Shown here: piece by piece, positions 12,180-23,591 of the stretch
Layout of the letters: every line of letters begins with the position of its first letter
How positions within the stretch are numbered: position 1 is the first letter of the stretch
Origin: Urophycis tenuis
Taxonomy: Eukaryota; Chordata; Actinopteri; Gadiformes; Phycidae
Direction of reading: 5' to 3'
Assembly (NCBI GenBank): GCA_036785325.1
Contig: JAXIVH010000001.1
Location: 14,102,355-14,166,354 of the forward strand
Length of the DNA: 64,000 nt
The notes under the pieces: model-generated
Told to the model about the DNA's origin: nothing
The model's input: the letters and a program-made list of their open reading frames with translations, nothing else
Database searches by the model: none
Program-made: the position numbers and the translations under genes

Positions 12180-14640
12180 CAGGCAATATTTGCAGAGGCC
12201 GGCACCTGCAGGAGAAAGGACACCTGATCCTTCATGTTCGCCTCTCTCTGAACTTTGTAAGTACAATTAGTACTATTGTTACTATTGTTTTTGTTATTGT
12301 TATTATTATCATTAGCAATTATTACTATTATTATTAGCACCAATTGTTATTAGTAGTATTATTTAGCCTTGTAGCAGCCTAGTAGTAGTAATATAAGTGG
12401 TGGTAGTATTCTCATTTAAGTTAGATGTTTAGATAAAATGTATTAGAATGCAACTATGTGATTAGATGATAAAAATGACTAAATGCAATAGTGTAACGAA
12501 TAGCATGGACTCTGTGTTTGAATACAGCTGCAGGAGAAGGGGCATCCGGTAGCAGTTCTCCAGGGACCAGTGAAACACAGGCCAGGAACACACAGCCTGC
12601 ATCAGGTGAGTCTATTTAAAAGTATTTATTCAGGCCACATCCATGTGTTAAAGTACAATGATAAAAAAAAAAAAGGTTAGCATGTATTAAAATACAATGG
12701 CTTGTTTTCTAAAAGTAATTTCAGCCACACGCCATTCATGATTTCATGACACATTTCATGACACATTTCACATTGTATTAAACACTCCTTAACTGGCTAT
12801 ACTATATGCTTGAATAACAGGTGAAGAATGGACATCTAGGACCACATCAAGCACTCAGGGCACCAGTGAAACACAGACGACTGAGACCAGGGACACGCAG
12901 CTTGAAGCAAGTTAGTCCTAACTACTCTAAACTACTTTAAGCCTACAACCATCACACACACTTTACTCGAAGACAATGAAAACACATGGAAATCACAATA
13001 ACATTCCATCCCTATGAAACTAATTTCAACCACAGTTTTAACCTCTAATTTTATTGAACATCACTGCACTGCACTGGCTGATGTAGGTGAAGGGGCCACA
13101 ATTAGCATTCCAGGCACCAGTGAAACACAGACCACTGAGACAAGGGACACTCAGCCTGAAGCAAGTAAGTCCCTTGAATACTATTTATTCAACCACAATT
13201 TAAAACTTCAGTGACTTGTGTCCAAGTAAAACCAAGTTGACATTTTTCATTATTTTTTTCTCAAACACTGCTGGTCTATTATACTCTATATGCTGGTCTA
13301 TAGTATAGTAATGTATAGCTTGGGCACATCATAGTAATAATGTACTTTTTGTAATTTTTGCAGTATTTACCATATGTTGTATTATGACTTACAAGATCAT
13401 TGATTAATCTCATAAGTACAAACAAAATAAGAACATTTCAAAGGTTTTATTGTCATTTGCTCAACAGATACAGCGTACATGTTGGCAATGAAAATCTTAA
13501 GTCCCAGGCACCCCAAAACAACTCAATAAGTGTCTAAGAATAAGAGAAGAAGAGAAAGAGAAAAAAACTAGTGCAATAAAAAAAATAAAAAAAAAATATA
13601 TATATCTAATAATAATATAAACATTAAACATTAAACATTAAACATTGTAAGGTGCAGAAGTGTAAAAGTAAAAGTGTTATATTTACATGATTCATATATT
13701 TACATGAACATTTGATGGATATGGATACAATTAACAGAATTGTTATTTGTTAATTTGTTATTGCATTTTTGCTTGACGTTGTGTACCCATATTAAATCAT
13801 TAACATCAATTTTGCATGTATGTATTTGCCTTTAAGTGAAGGGACAACATACACAACATGCATGCTCTGTTACTACACTGCCGCCTGCAGACACCTCACC
13901 CTCCGCAATTCCTGATATCCAAGGAGCACCTATAGATCCTGCTGACTGGCCAGCCCTCTGTGATGCGGTAAGGACTGAGTTAGTTGGTAGTGGACCATAC
14001 CAGACCAATCCAGAATTTACATTTCCAAAAACAGCTGATGGAAGAAACTGCCACCACCACCACTTCTACAGGAAATAAGTAAATGGGGAGAAAATCAAGA
14101 GAAGCTGGCTTGTATATTCAAGGAAAAAAAAAAACTTTGTACTGCTTCTGCTGCAAGCTCTTTTCACGTAAAAAGTATAACCTCATTTGTAATGGCCTAA
14201 ATGACTGGAAGAATTGCGCTGAGATCCTGAAAAGTCACGAGCACAGTCCAGAGCATTCGGGGCACATGACCACATGGAAGGAACTGGAGACTTGACTTGC
14301 AAAGGGCCAGACAATCGACAAACTGGAAATGGTACTCCTTCAATCTGAAAGGAGGAGATGGCGTGGTGTTTTGACCAGGTTGGTGGCCATAATTCAGTCT
14401 TTGGCTGAGCGAAATATTCCCCTGCGGGGGACCTAAGACAAGCTTTATCAGCCAAATAATGGGAGCTTCCTGAAGGAAGTTGAACTCATGGCCAAGTTTG
14501 ACCCAGTCCTCAAAGAACATGCTGCTAATGTGGAGAGTGGAGCCAGCCATACGACATACTTGGCAAAGGATACTCAAAATGAACTAATTGATTGCATAGG
14601 TAAAAAAAATTGTACAATATGATGATCGGCAACACATTGT
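12180..14640 (+). pseudogene. hAT-like (ZMYM/TTF zinc-finger type) transposase remnant, copy 1
   Basis: A broken multi-exon gene. Small exons at about 12,180-12,257, 12,526-12,608, 12,822-12,908 and 13,086-13,166 are bounded by AG and GT. The last three each encode a variant of GTSETQ..TRDTQ.EA, so they arose by exon duplication. The coding part at 13,836-14,600 has FPKTADGR, then LYCFCCKLFS (Cys-rich TTF-type finger), HEHSPEH, and FLKEVELMAKFDPVLKEH with NELIDCIG, as in hAT-related ZMYM proteins. A stop at about 14,077, a frame change at an A-run (14,127) and a stop at 14,293 break it. The catalytic C-terminal region is absent. Confidence 0.65.
13600..13650 (+). repeat. AT-rich and short (AAACATT)n repeats
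   Basis: A (TA)n stretch followed by about four copies of a 7-bp word. Unit 3 differs here only in the placement of A/T bases. Confidence 0.7.
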
Positions 14641-15835
14641 CAGCTTTGGGCACGTTACTCACACAGCGGACTGCGAACGGACAGACAAATGCATAATGAG
14701 ATTTGCCGAAACTTTGAAGGCAGGCTCAGCAACATGGTGTTCATCTCAACAAAACCAAGGGCACGACAGTACACAGCTGCTGATGGTGTAAGGTAATATA
14801 CATTGTCAAGTAGTAGTGTATTCTGCTGTCGTTGTCAGATTATGTTGTTGTGAGTTATTGTTTCCTTTTTTCTAATTATGATGTAATGTTTTCAAAGGAG
14901 TAAGCGCTACAAGGCAGTGCGGGGGGACTTGCCAGACCCAGATGTCCTGAAGGTTGACGAGGCATACCAAGACTTTACGGCAGACCTTGCGCCGTTAATA
15001 ACTACACTCTCCATAAGTGCTGATGTCCCCCTCGTTAACTCATAGTTTGGGACCGTTCAAGAAGGCAGCCTGATTTCTTACCGGCATCCAGTGCCAGTGA
15101 GTAGGGTAATTATCCACCACCCAGACGCACCTCCTCCACCACCACTGCTGTTAGATGGTCACCAGTGGGACCCAACCACATGTTCCTTCGTATGCTCTCA
15201 CCGACAACATCTACATGTCATGTCACTTAGCATCAATTTTGACATGGCAAGATCCATCGAGAGGGCCACGAGGGAACAGAGCAGTAGCGCGAGTGCGAGT
15301 GGCACAGCCTAAGGAAGATAAGGCTCACCTCTTCAAGGTTCCGGGAGGTGTGCCATGTCCGAGGTCACAGCTCTGCAGAGAATCTTGCTGAACGTATAAG
15401 CAAAGGTGGGGTTCAGACAGCCTTGATGAAGAGGGGGCTGGCACTGGAGCCAGTAGCTATTCAGGAGTATGCCCACATTAAAAACATCTGCTACTGCCCA
15501 TCAGGATTTATCGTCCATCCAGATGCCCCCTGGCTCGGAACCTCTCCAGATGGTGTCGTTTTTGATCCCACGGAGGCACCACTATTTGGGTTGGTGGAGG
15601 TGAAGTGTCCCAACGTGAAGAGCTACGTGGACTGTGTGTAGCTGCGCAGGCAGAATGGCACCTTGCACCTGAAGCCAAGCCACAGTTACTATTGGCAGGT
15701 GCAAGGCCAGCTGCTTATCACTGGAATGCAGTGGTGTGATTTTGTGGTTTTTGCAGAAGATGATGTTCTTGTGCAAAGAATTTTTAAGGATGAGGAGGTC
15801 GCTAAGGTCATAAGGGAGAGGGGGATCATTTCTTT
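14641..15835 (+). pseudogene. YqaJ-type nuclease gene remnant, copy 1
   Basis: From about 15,320 the translation has the hallmarks of a YqaJ-like (PD-(D/E)xK) exonuclease: LALEPVAIQEYA, LGTSPDGVVFD with the catalytic Asp, GLVEVKCP with the E-x-K pair, and YYWQVQGQLLITG with the conserved Gln. A stop (TAG at 15,639) separates the last block, which resumes at 15,663, and several frame changes precede the domain. Upstream pieces at 14,700-14,800 and 14,898-15,300 read RNFEGRLSNMVF and KRYKAVRGDLPDPDVLKV, probably the N-terminal part of the same protein across an intron at 14,793-14,897. In animals such proteins are often transposon-encoded. Not functional as it stands. Confidence 0.75.
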
Positions 15836-15904
15836 TTTATCATTACTTGATCTTTTAAAAAAAGCAATGTTTCATTCAATCTGTTTTGTTTCAATCAAAT
15901 ATGT

Positions 15905-16110
15905 TTCAATCAAATGTTTTTATTGTTCATCTTTACAAATCTATACAAAGCCTGAACTAATCAGTTTTTATTGTGCATCTTTACAAATCTATAGAATGCC
16001 TGAACTAATCAGGTTTTATTGTTCATCTTTACAAATCTATACAAACCCTGAACTAATATCAGGGTTTATTGTTCATTTTTACAAGTCTATACAAAACCTG
16101 AACTAATGTT
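15905..16110 (+). repeat. Minisatellite (about 55-60 bp period), copy 1
   Basis: About four imperfect copies of a unit containing ttattgttcatctttacaa, a ctatacaaa-type word and cctgaactaat, immediately 3' of the YqaJ remnant. Confidence 0.85.
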
Positions 16111-16263
16111 AGGCTCAATAAGTAAGCCTGTGTGTTGTGTTTTTACTGTTCAGATTTGCACAGCTGCAAGCACATTCATTGTTCAGTTTTAACAAATCTC
16201 TGCCTAAACTTAACCTGAGACCATACCTTTTGAACTGAATGAAATGACAGCGCAAAGTGCAAA

Positions 16264-16467
16264 AACGTTTTGGTTATCTAACATAACCTCAGTTCTTAGA
16301 ATAATATGAGCGAGGTGTCTCGCTATGGGATGCAGCCTCCTGCAGCCCTGATAGAAGCATTTATCTCAATCCGCCAATCTTGATTGGTTGGTGAAAGTGT
16401 TCATCCGCGCCGCACAGTAGTCCCGCCTACTATATAAAGTGCGTGCAGGTAACACCCCCCTAATTCA
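16264..16467 (+). repeat. DIRS inverted terminal repeat, low-coordinate arm, copy 1
   Basis: From 16,311 it is the reverse complement of the arm at 23,414-23,591. The outermost ends of the two arms differ, as in other DIRS elements: here ...atatgagcgaggtgtctcgc, there the complement of ...cgagacaccgagtgaatatt. It contains a TATATAAAG at about 16,431, a possible promoter element. Confidence 0.85.
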
Positions 16468-16510
16468 ATAAGCAAACCTCTTCTCACCGCCCAGCAAGAA
16501 GGGTCGTCTG

Positions 16511-16608
16511 GCGAGACACCTCGCTCATATTATTCTAAGAACTGAGGTTATGTTAGATAACCAAAACGTTCTTCTTCATAATATTCACTCGGTGTCTCGC
16601 TATGGGAT
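16511..16608 (+). repeat. DIRS internal complementary region, copy 1
   Basis: The first part (16,511-16,570) is the reverse complement of the outer end of the low-coordinate ITR. The second (from 16,568) is the reverse complement of the outer end of the other ITR. They are fused through the bases GTT. It thus records the joint between the two element ends that templates the circular intermediate in DIRS replication. Confidence 0.85.
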
Positions 16609-16680
16609 ATGGTAGCTCCCGTATTGCCAGACAACTTATCGAACAAGTACCGGCCAGTGGGGAGGGTCCCTGGGTTCCAG

Positions 16681-18776
16681 TTAGGACTCCAGGACCGCGC
16701 TTGCCACGCACGGCCCCGACACGTCAAGCATGTAGAACCGAACAAAAGTCAGAGGCGAGGCCCAACTCGCTGCTGAACAAATGTCCTGAACAGACACTCC
16801 CCTAAATAAAGCCCAGGATGCGGCCATCCCGCGGGTAGAGTGCGCACGCACACCCGCCGGCGGCTGCAGTCCCCTGCTCGCATACGCCAAAGCTATAGCC
16901 TCCACCATCCAGTGGGCGAGGCGCTGCTTTGTGACCGGCTGTCCCTTTCGGGGTTCAGCCCAAGAGACAAACAGCTGATCGCTCCTCCGGATGCTCTGTG
17001 TTCTGTCCATATAAGAGCGCACAGCTCTAACCGGACACAGCATGTGCACTCGCTGCTCACCGGGAGAAGCGGTGAACGCTGCGAGCTCAATCGGGGAATA
17101 TGAACCCACCACCTTAAGCCTAGTTTATACTTCTGCGTAAAGTGACGGACGACGGAGACGGAGAGCCCTCTTCGTCGACGGAGAGCCCGACGGAGAGCCT
17201 CTCCGTCGTCTCCGTCGGCCTGAAATATTTTTTAAGTATCCGTCACTCCGTCTACGTACAACGGAGACCGCAAGGGCTGCGATTGGTCCTCTAAACACGT
17301 CATTTACATATGAATGACTCACAATGAATCACATTCTATCGCTATCGACTTCTATCACAACGTAAACACTGGCCGCGCCATTTATGTACGCTTTATACGC
17401 TATATATATAGGCTACATATATACGCTTTACTATATGGACGCATAAACCTCCAAAATGCAAGCCGACCTACTTGAACTTGTGAAACTTAAAAGAGACGGT
17501 GGCAAATTGCAAGTTTGTGTACGGTTTTTACTTTTAAAAGCATTTCATTTATAACGTATCCCCTTTTCTATTTAATAATTGATCCCCTCTGAACTAATTT
17601 TCCCTTTTGTATTTATTTGCTTGAATGTCATGGCCAGTCTTGCGTAGCGACCCATAGGCCTACTGGTCAAGCCGGAAATTGCATTACGTATCCGTCACCA
17701 CGACGGAGAAGTATGAGGGCTCGAGGGGTGTCCGTAGTTACGCCGACAGATGACGGATTACGCAGTCGGAGAAGTATAAACTAGGCTTTAGGTACAAAGA
17801 CCGGGTTGGGCTTCAAAACCATACGCATATTCCCCGGGGCGAACTGAGTGCATGCAGGGCTCACAGAGAGCGCATGGATATCACTCACTCGCTTTGTAGA
17901 GGCGAGAGCCAGTAAAGGCACTGTCTTAAGGGACAGGTGTTTGAGACTCGCTCCCAGCAATGGCTCAAATGGGGGGCCTTTAAGTCCCTCCAGAACCACC
18001 GCTAAATCCCACGGAGGTATCAGTGGTCTGGAGACAGGGAGAAGCCTGCGCGCGCCCCTCATAAACCGGCACACCAAAGGGTGTTGGCCCGCTGTTTTGT
18101 CCCCAAATCCTATATGGCAAGCCGCTATAGCTGCCAGATAAACCTTAACCGTGGAAAAGGCTTTCCCTTTATCAATCAGTTCCTGTAAAAACGACAGTAT
18201 CGCTGGCACAGAACACTGAAAAGGAATGTGGCCTCGTTCGAGACACCACCGTTCAAACACTACCCACTTAGAGCCATACAGAGACCTAGTGGAGGGAGCC
18301 CTGGCGTTCTGTATAGTGTTAACCACACTCTGAGGGAGCCCAGCAGTGGTCAAATTGAGCCACTCACGGGCCAAGCCCATAGTTGCAGTCGCTCCGGGTG
18401 CGGGTGGAACACTGTTCCCCTCCCCTGCGAGAGCAAGTCCCTGCGCACCGGCAGCTGCCAAGGCTGGGCGCCCAGCATCTGATATATCTCCGCCAGCCAG
18501 TGCAGCGCTGGCCAGTGTGGAGCTATCAGTATCAGCTTGTGATTGTGCCCCCTCACTCTGGCGAGAGTGGGGGGTATCAGGGCCAGTGGTGGAAACGCGT
18601 AGAGCAGCTCGTGCGGCCAAGCGTGCGCTAGTGCGTCTATGCCCAGGGGAGCGTCCAGAGTGCGCAGAGAGAAGAACAGCTCGCATTGAGCGTTTTCTCT
18701 GGACGCGAACAGATCTATCCTGGCGCGGCTGTAGCGTGCCCATATCTGCTCCATGACCTGCGGGTGCAGCATCCAT
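16681..18776 (-). pseudogene. DIRS tyrosine recombinase, split by a MITE (copy 1)
   Basis: The N-terminal part and first catalytic Arg are in the piece down to 17,791 (TKRVSDIHALS). The C-terminal part is at 16,681-17,112, with AHSTRGMAASW (H-x-x-R box) and FVRFYMLDV (nucleophilic Tyr). The two are separated by the element at 17,117-17,787. Catalytic residues are all present, so the MITE and upstream frameshifts (for example at about 18,382) are what inactivate it. Confidence 0.85.
17117..17787. mobile_element. 671-bp MITE, PIF/Harbinger-like
   Basis: Absent from the otherwise matching DIRS of unit 3, where TTA occurs once (41,338-41,340), so the empty site is known exactly. Here the element lies between duplicated TTA (17,114-17,116 and 17,788-17,790). 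The first and last 18 bases are perfect inverted repeats beginning AGCCTAGTTTATACTTCT, and weaker inverted similarity continues inward in CGTCGTCTCCGTC-type words. A 3-bp TTA duplication points to PIF/Harbinger. No coding capacity. Confidence 0.85.
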
Positions 18777-20973
18777 TCCCCGTACATCGGCGCACCCCTG
18801 GACATTAGGTCGGCACCTGTGTTCAGGGTCCCCAGACGTGAGTCGCCCTCAGGGAGAGAAAGTGCACACTGCTCCAGAGGATCAATTTGCGTGCCAGAGT
18901 GTGCAACACACGAGAGCGCAAACCCCCTTGACGGTTTATATACGCTACTGTCGTTGTGTTGTCCGTCCTCACCAGGACGTGGCAGCCCGAGAGGAACGGG
19001 AGGAAGTGTTTCAGGGACAGAAACACAGCCGAGAGCTCGAGAAAGTTTATGTGAAGACGTTGGAGTGCCTGGCTCCAGCGTCCTCTCACAGACCTGCCCT
19101 TGTAAATGCCACCCCAGCCGGATAGGCTGGCATCCGTGGTGACCACCTTCCTGGACGAAACAGTGCCCATAGACACCCCCTGAGTCAGGAAAGACGGGGC
19201 CCGCCAGTGGCGCAGAGCTGTCACGCAATCCGCCGTGACCGTTATCCACCGTGCGCCATGACGCACGGGATCCAGCCTGAGTGAAGCGACCCAGCGCTGA
19301 AATTCCCGCATGTGAAGACGGCCGAGATGGGTCACGAGGATGGCTGAAGCCATCAGACCAAGCAGCCGAAAACACAGTCTGAACTGGACAGACCTGTGTC
19401 GACGGAAAAGCGCGAGGCAAGCTTTGAAAGTTTTCACTCTCTCCTCCGAGAGGCGAGCCGTGAATGGCACGGAGCGCAGGGATAATCCCAGAAAGGATAT
19501 CTCCTGCGTCGGAGAGAGTTGGCTCTTCTCCGTATTTATCACAAAACCCAAATCTATTAGGTGTTTCGTGACAATGTGCGTGTGAACCCTGGCCTCCTGT
19601 TCTGACTGCGCCAACAGGAGCCAGTCGTCCAAATATGTGGCCAGCCGTACGCCACGGCGTCTGAGCGGGGCCACAGCGGCCTCTGTTCACCATATGAAAA
19701 CCCTCGGGCTGAGAGACAGCCCGAATGGGAGAACACGGTATTCGTAGCACACCCCCTGAAAGGCGAATCGGAGATATTGTCTGTGAGGGGGGTAAATGGG
19801 AATGTGGAAATACGCGTCTTTCAGATCCACGGACGAAAACCAATCGTTCGGTCTTACTAGACGCAGCAGCACTGCATGTGTCAGCATCCTGAATTTGTAT
19901 TTCCGCAGAAATTTGTTCAGAGCCCGCAGGTCCAGAATAGGGTGTATTCCTCTCTCCCCCCCCCCCCCCGTTTGGGAACGAGGAAATATCTGGAGTAAAA
20001 ACCTGACAAACTCTGTTCGGGAGATACGACAGAAATGGCTCTTTTTTCTAACAGAGAGAGGATTTCCTCCTGTAAGATTCGAGCTAATTCTCCCTGTGCC
20101 TGTGACTGTATTACGCCGGAGATACGGGAAGAGACAGCGGCGAATTGGAGCCTGTATCCCCGAGAAATCGTGCGTAACACCCATGGTGAAGCTGCGGTTG
20201 CTTTCCAATTTTCCCACTTGAGAGAAAGAGGAGAAGCGTATTGCAGCCCCTGCTCTATCACAGGAGGTCCCGACAGCCATGCTGTGGCGTCCCCTTGTGG
20301 TAGAGCGAGGAAATAACCCCCTGGCACCGCCGCAGGAACAGCGGGGCCTGTCGCACTGCTCCCCGGGGATGGTGATGCCCATCCCGCGGGCAGAGCCGCA
20401 GAGGGCTTGGTGGCCACACTGCTTATAGACGGGGTATTTTTGTTCATTTTGGCTTTTTTTGTTATCTGCACCCTCGGCTCCTGGCCTGGCTGTGACAGAT
20501 TTCTTTTTATTTTTACACGTTTGGGGACATGTGTGTGTGTGTGTGCTTGTGGACATTTTGCTCAGGGCGCAACAGCGCAAACCTCCGAGGTGATGTCTCT
20601 TCTCCCGGGGACCGGCTCTGGAGTGGGCAGCGGCGGCATGGGAAGCACACGACGAACAAGCCAGAACGGTGGGCCTGCGTAACGGGGAACGGCAGGATGC
20701 TCCACCCGGAGAGAGGAAGGCTGTCAGACCGCTCTCTTTTTCTTCCTCGCCTGGGGGACCGAGGCCGTGGCAGCCGGGGGCGACGGCGGGACTGCGGCCG
20801 GGGCGGGAGATTTTTTGCACCAGCCGGCTCCGGGCTCCCTCCTCGGCGGGAGAGACTGGCCTGGCTGTTGCGGCCGCTTCGGTATCCTGAAATGCAGCGG
20901 CTGGGAGGCAGCTTGAGCGAATGGTTTGCGCTGCACTAGAGGTGAAGGCGTGGGCGGTTTTCGTGGGAGGCAA
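18350..20973 (-). pseudogene. DIRS RT, RNase H and methyltransferase-like region (copy 1)
   Basis: The RT has SLLEKRAISVVSPEQSLSGF, FSSVDLKDAYFHIPI, LPFGLSLSPRVF and TYLDDWLLLA. RNase H has TTDASLSGWGG, LELSAVFLSL and VRTDNTTTVAYINRQGG. A region with RIDLFASRENAQCELFFS and YAFPPLALI resembles the DIRS methyltransferase module. Lesions: a frame change at a C-run (19,958-19,970), a TGA just after PRVFIW at 19,687, a 1-base deletion near 18,833, and further frame changes near 18,400. Confidence 0.82.
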
Positions 20974-22187
20974 AGTTTCAGGGCTTCGTTGTCCTTCTTC
21001 TTTGCCTCACATCTCTGCTGCATCGTTGCCAATGCAGAGCCGAAGAGGCCCTCCGGGACGATTGGCATTGTCATTCAGCCCTGTCATTCAGGTTAGCGAG
21101 GCTGAGCCATCTCGCTCGCTCCTGAATGACGAGGGTCGGCATCACCTTGCCCGTGACCTGGACTGAGACGCGTTGGATGCGGAGGGACAGATGGGCAATT
21201 ATCGCCATTTCCTCCCACGCGTCGGGGTCCTGCTCGTCAGCAGATGCTCCAAACAGCTCTGCCTGATAGGCAGTGAGGATGGAGAGAGCGCTGAGAGCTC
21301 TGGCCGAGAGGGCGGCTGCCTATGAAGCGCGAAATGGATTACATCAAGGAGCAGCTTTCGGCTCTGCAAAAGATATTGGAAAAATTGGATCGATCCGGAG
21401 ACCAGTAAGGACAATATGAGTAGTTGAGTATATTGGAATGCAGCTACTCGCCCTAAAACAAAACAACCCAATCTTATCTGCTTTCGGCCCCCCCCAACCG
21501 GCACTGGCCTTGGCCAAGGCCGCTGCTGGAACAACTACCCCTTGGAGAACGCTGCAGTGAGACGCTCTTTGTACCCTCACCCACTTCCCTCACAGACTCC
21601 TGTTGATTGTTGACTCTGTCTGGGACCCGATCAGGGTCGTCTCCATGGCAACTTGCTGTGTTATCGCTATGACACCATGCGGACTGAGGCTCCTTGATTG
21701 CGATGCCAGGCGAGACGAGTCTCCAGGCCTACACACACAAACTCATACAGACATACAGATATGCACCTCACCCCCTATCCCCCATCACCACGCCTTTGCT
21801 GCTTTTACCCCCCCAGCGCGGCAGGCGGGTCTGTGACGAGCGCCCTACGGCTGCGGGATCGGATGGCTGTTTGCCTGTGCTGGGCTACCCCTACCCCCGA
21901 CCCCTACCCTGTTGCAAGTCCTGAGTCTCATGTTGTAAAGTGTCTTGATGTGTGCTTATGTTGCTGAGGTGTTTTTTTAATGCCCACACACTGTGCTCCC
22001 CGAGGAGCATAGTCTGAGGGGATGCCTTTTTTTTTCTCGCCTCCCTTTCCTCATGTTGCTACTGTATTTTGTATTCTTCTGCATTCCTGTCTTCCTGTCC
22101 TGTCTACCCTCTTGTCATGTATTGTTGTATATGTACGGACGGGCTGACGGCTTAATTTCGCGGTGTAAGATCTGTGACAATAAAGTG

Positions 22188-22220
<33 letters not shown>

Positions 22221-23109
22221 GTACGCCCTCTCGGCCAGTGCGGACTGGAACCGTTAGGGCTTGGCTGGCAGCGTCGGACGCCTGGAGGAGGCCGCCGATA
22301 GCTGGCTCGTGCTGCCCAGGCAGAGATGCGCAGCAACGGGGGCTTCCACCGGAGGCATCGAGAGGAGACCTTGGGCTTCCATCGCCTCGACGTCGAGGGA
22401 TGCTGCGCCCGAGATGGGGCTCCTGTTGCTGTACGGGCAATTACTCCAAGTTTTGGACAGCTCGGCCAGCAACTCGGGGAAGACAGGGAGAAGCTGTTTA
22501 GCCGCACTACGCGCCAGGGGGAGCCGCTTGCCTTCGTAGCGGGACCGGGTGGGTTCCGCTACTGCAACCGGCCAGGGGACCTCCAGCTTCTCTGCTGCTC
22601 ACCCCGCCGTCCCCCCTGTTGGTAGATATGGGCAGCTTTGGCTTTTCAGCCAGGGATACGGCCGCGAAGGTGTCGTCTTCCTCCTCGTCCTCTGATATGA
22701 GGAACGACGTGTCGTCGTCACCCTCTGTGAGACCGATGTCCAGGATGTCTTCCGTGGGGAACGGGGGAGTTCGGAGCTGCTCGCACTGGGCGGCCCAGTC
22801 GTAGCTAGTCTCCGGAATTTCCCCGGCCATGTCCTCGTCTTCCTCCGCGGCTGCGCCTTGGTCAGCGGTGGGGAGAAACGGGTCATGGTCCGCGAGGCTA
22901 ACCTGGCGGGCTAGCCTGCGTCTGAGGCTCTTGACCGTGAACACTTTGCAGTGTCCACAGGACCCGGGAATTTCGAGGGCTAACCTGGAGTGGTCAACCC
23001 CCAGGCAGGTACTGCACACCGGGTGGGCGTCCTTTCCTGAAATCTTATTCCCGCAGCGACAGAGCTTAAAGTTTCCTCTGGTGTGAGGGTCTTTACTAGT
23101 GGTTGCCAT
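20941..23109 (-). pseudogene. DIRS gag-like gene, interrupted (copy 1)
   Basis: Starts at the ATG at 23,107-23,109 with a Cys-rich module (CRCGNKISG, CSTCLG, CGHC), then an acidic stretch (SEDEEEDD). Compared with the unit-3 copy it lacks about 52 bp near 22,596, which shifts the frame after the acidic part, and it is interrupted by the insert at 21,321-22,219. The C-terminal part ends near 20,941 (RCEAKKKDNEALKLCLPRK). Position and Cys pattern support gag; sequence similarity alone would not. Confidence 0.65.
21321..22219 (+). mobile_element. LINE-derived insert with (TAC)n tail
   Basis: About 0.9 kb absent from the unit-3 DIRS (empty site at about 44,890). It ends in gtgacaataaagtg plus a (CTA)n array at 22,190-22,218, the same type of end as L2 LINEs but a different family from the one in the array. 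Near its start it encodes a short coiled-coil-like piece, MKREMDYIKEQLSALQ, then stops. No RT is present, so it is 5'-truncated, internally deleted or non-autonomous. No clear target duplication. Confidence 0.75.
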
Positions 23110-23413
23110 CTCTCCGACAAGCTGGAGTGCTGACGGGGAAAGGGGTCGTGGCTAGCTGGCGTGCTAGCGTGGGGTCGAGAGGAGTAGCTGGTGTGCTAGC
23201 TTCGCTCGACCGACTCGAGCGTCCGTGGAGGGGAGCCGAGAGGAATTCCGCCGTGGAGGGGCTGGAATGATACTCACCGGTCCGGTCGGGAATGAACGGA
23301 CGAGGCAGAAGTCAGAGCGCAACACTAGCGCCCGGTGACGGAAGCTAACAGAGATCCGTCCGGTGGACAGTTCAACTAATGGAAGGCTCCGACGTGAGAT
23401 AAGTTCTCAGGTT

Positions 23414-23591
23414 TTGAATTAGGGGGGTGTTACCTGCGCGCACTTTATATAGTAGGCGGGACTACTGTGCGGCGCGAATGAACACTTTCACCGGCCAATC
23501 AAGATTGGCGGATTGAGATAAATGCTTCTATCAGGGCTGCAGGAGGCTGCATCCCATAGCGAGACACCGAGTGAATATTATGAAGAAGAAC
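23414..23591 (-). repeat. DIRS inverted terminal repeat, high-coordinate arm, copy 1
   Basis: Inverted partner of 16,311-16,467. It lies at the 5' end of the minus-strand element, before gag, and includes the complement of the same TATATAAAG box. Confidence 0.85.

Larger units (their letters stand above)
16264..23591 (-). mobile_element. DIRS-like tyrosine-recombinase retrotransposon, copy 1
   Basis: Reads on the minus strand as gag, RT, RNase H, methyltransferase-like region, tyrosine recombinase. It is flanked by inverted terminal repeats and has an internal complementary region next to the 3' repeat, the defining DIRS plan. Both ends share AAC (16,264-16,266 and 23,589-23,591) with no longer target duplication, as expected for insertion by a tyrosine recombinase. 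The 7,328-bp length includes a 671-bp MITE and an approximately 0.9-kb LINE-derived insert. Multiple stops and frameshifts make it non-autonomous. It is GC-richer than its surroundings. Confidence 0.88.

Noticed and set aside
16840..20939. Several plus-strand frames of 80-145 codons across the DIRS element
   Set aside because: They are antisense shadows of the GC-rich minus-strand DIRS genes.
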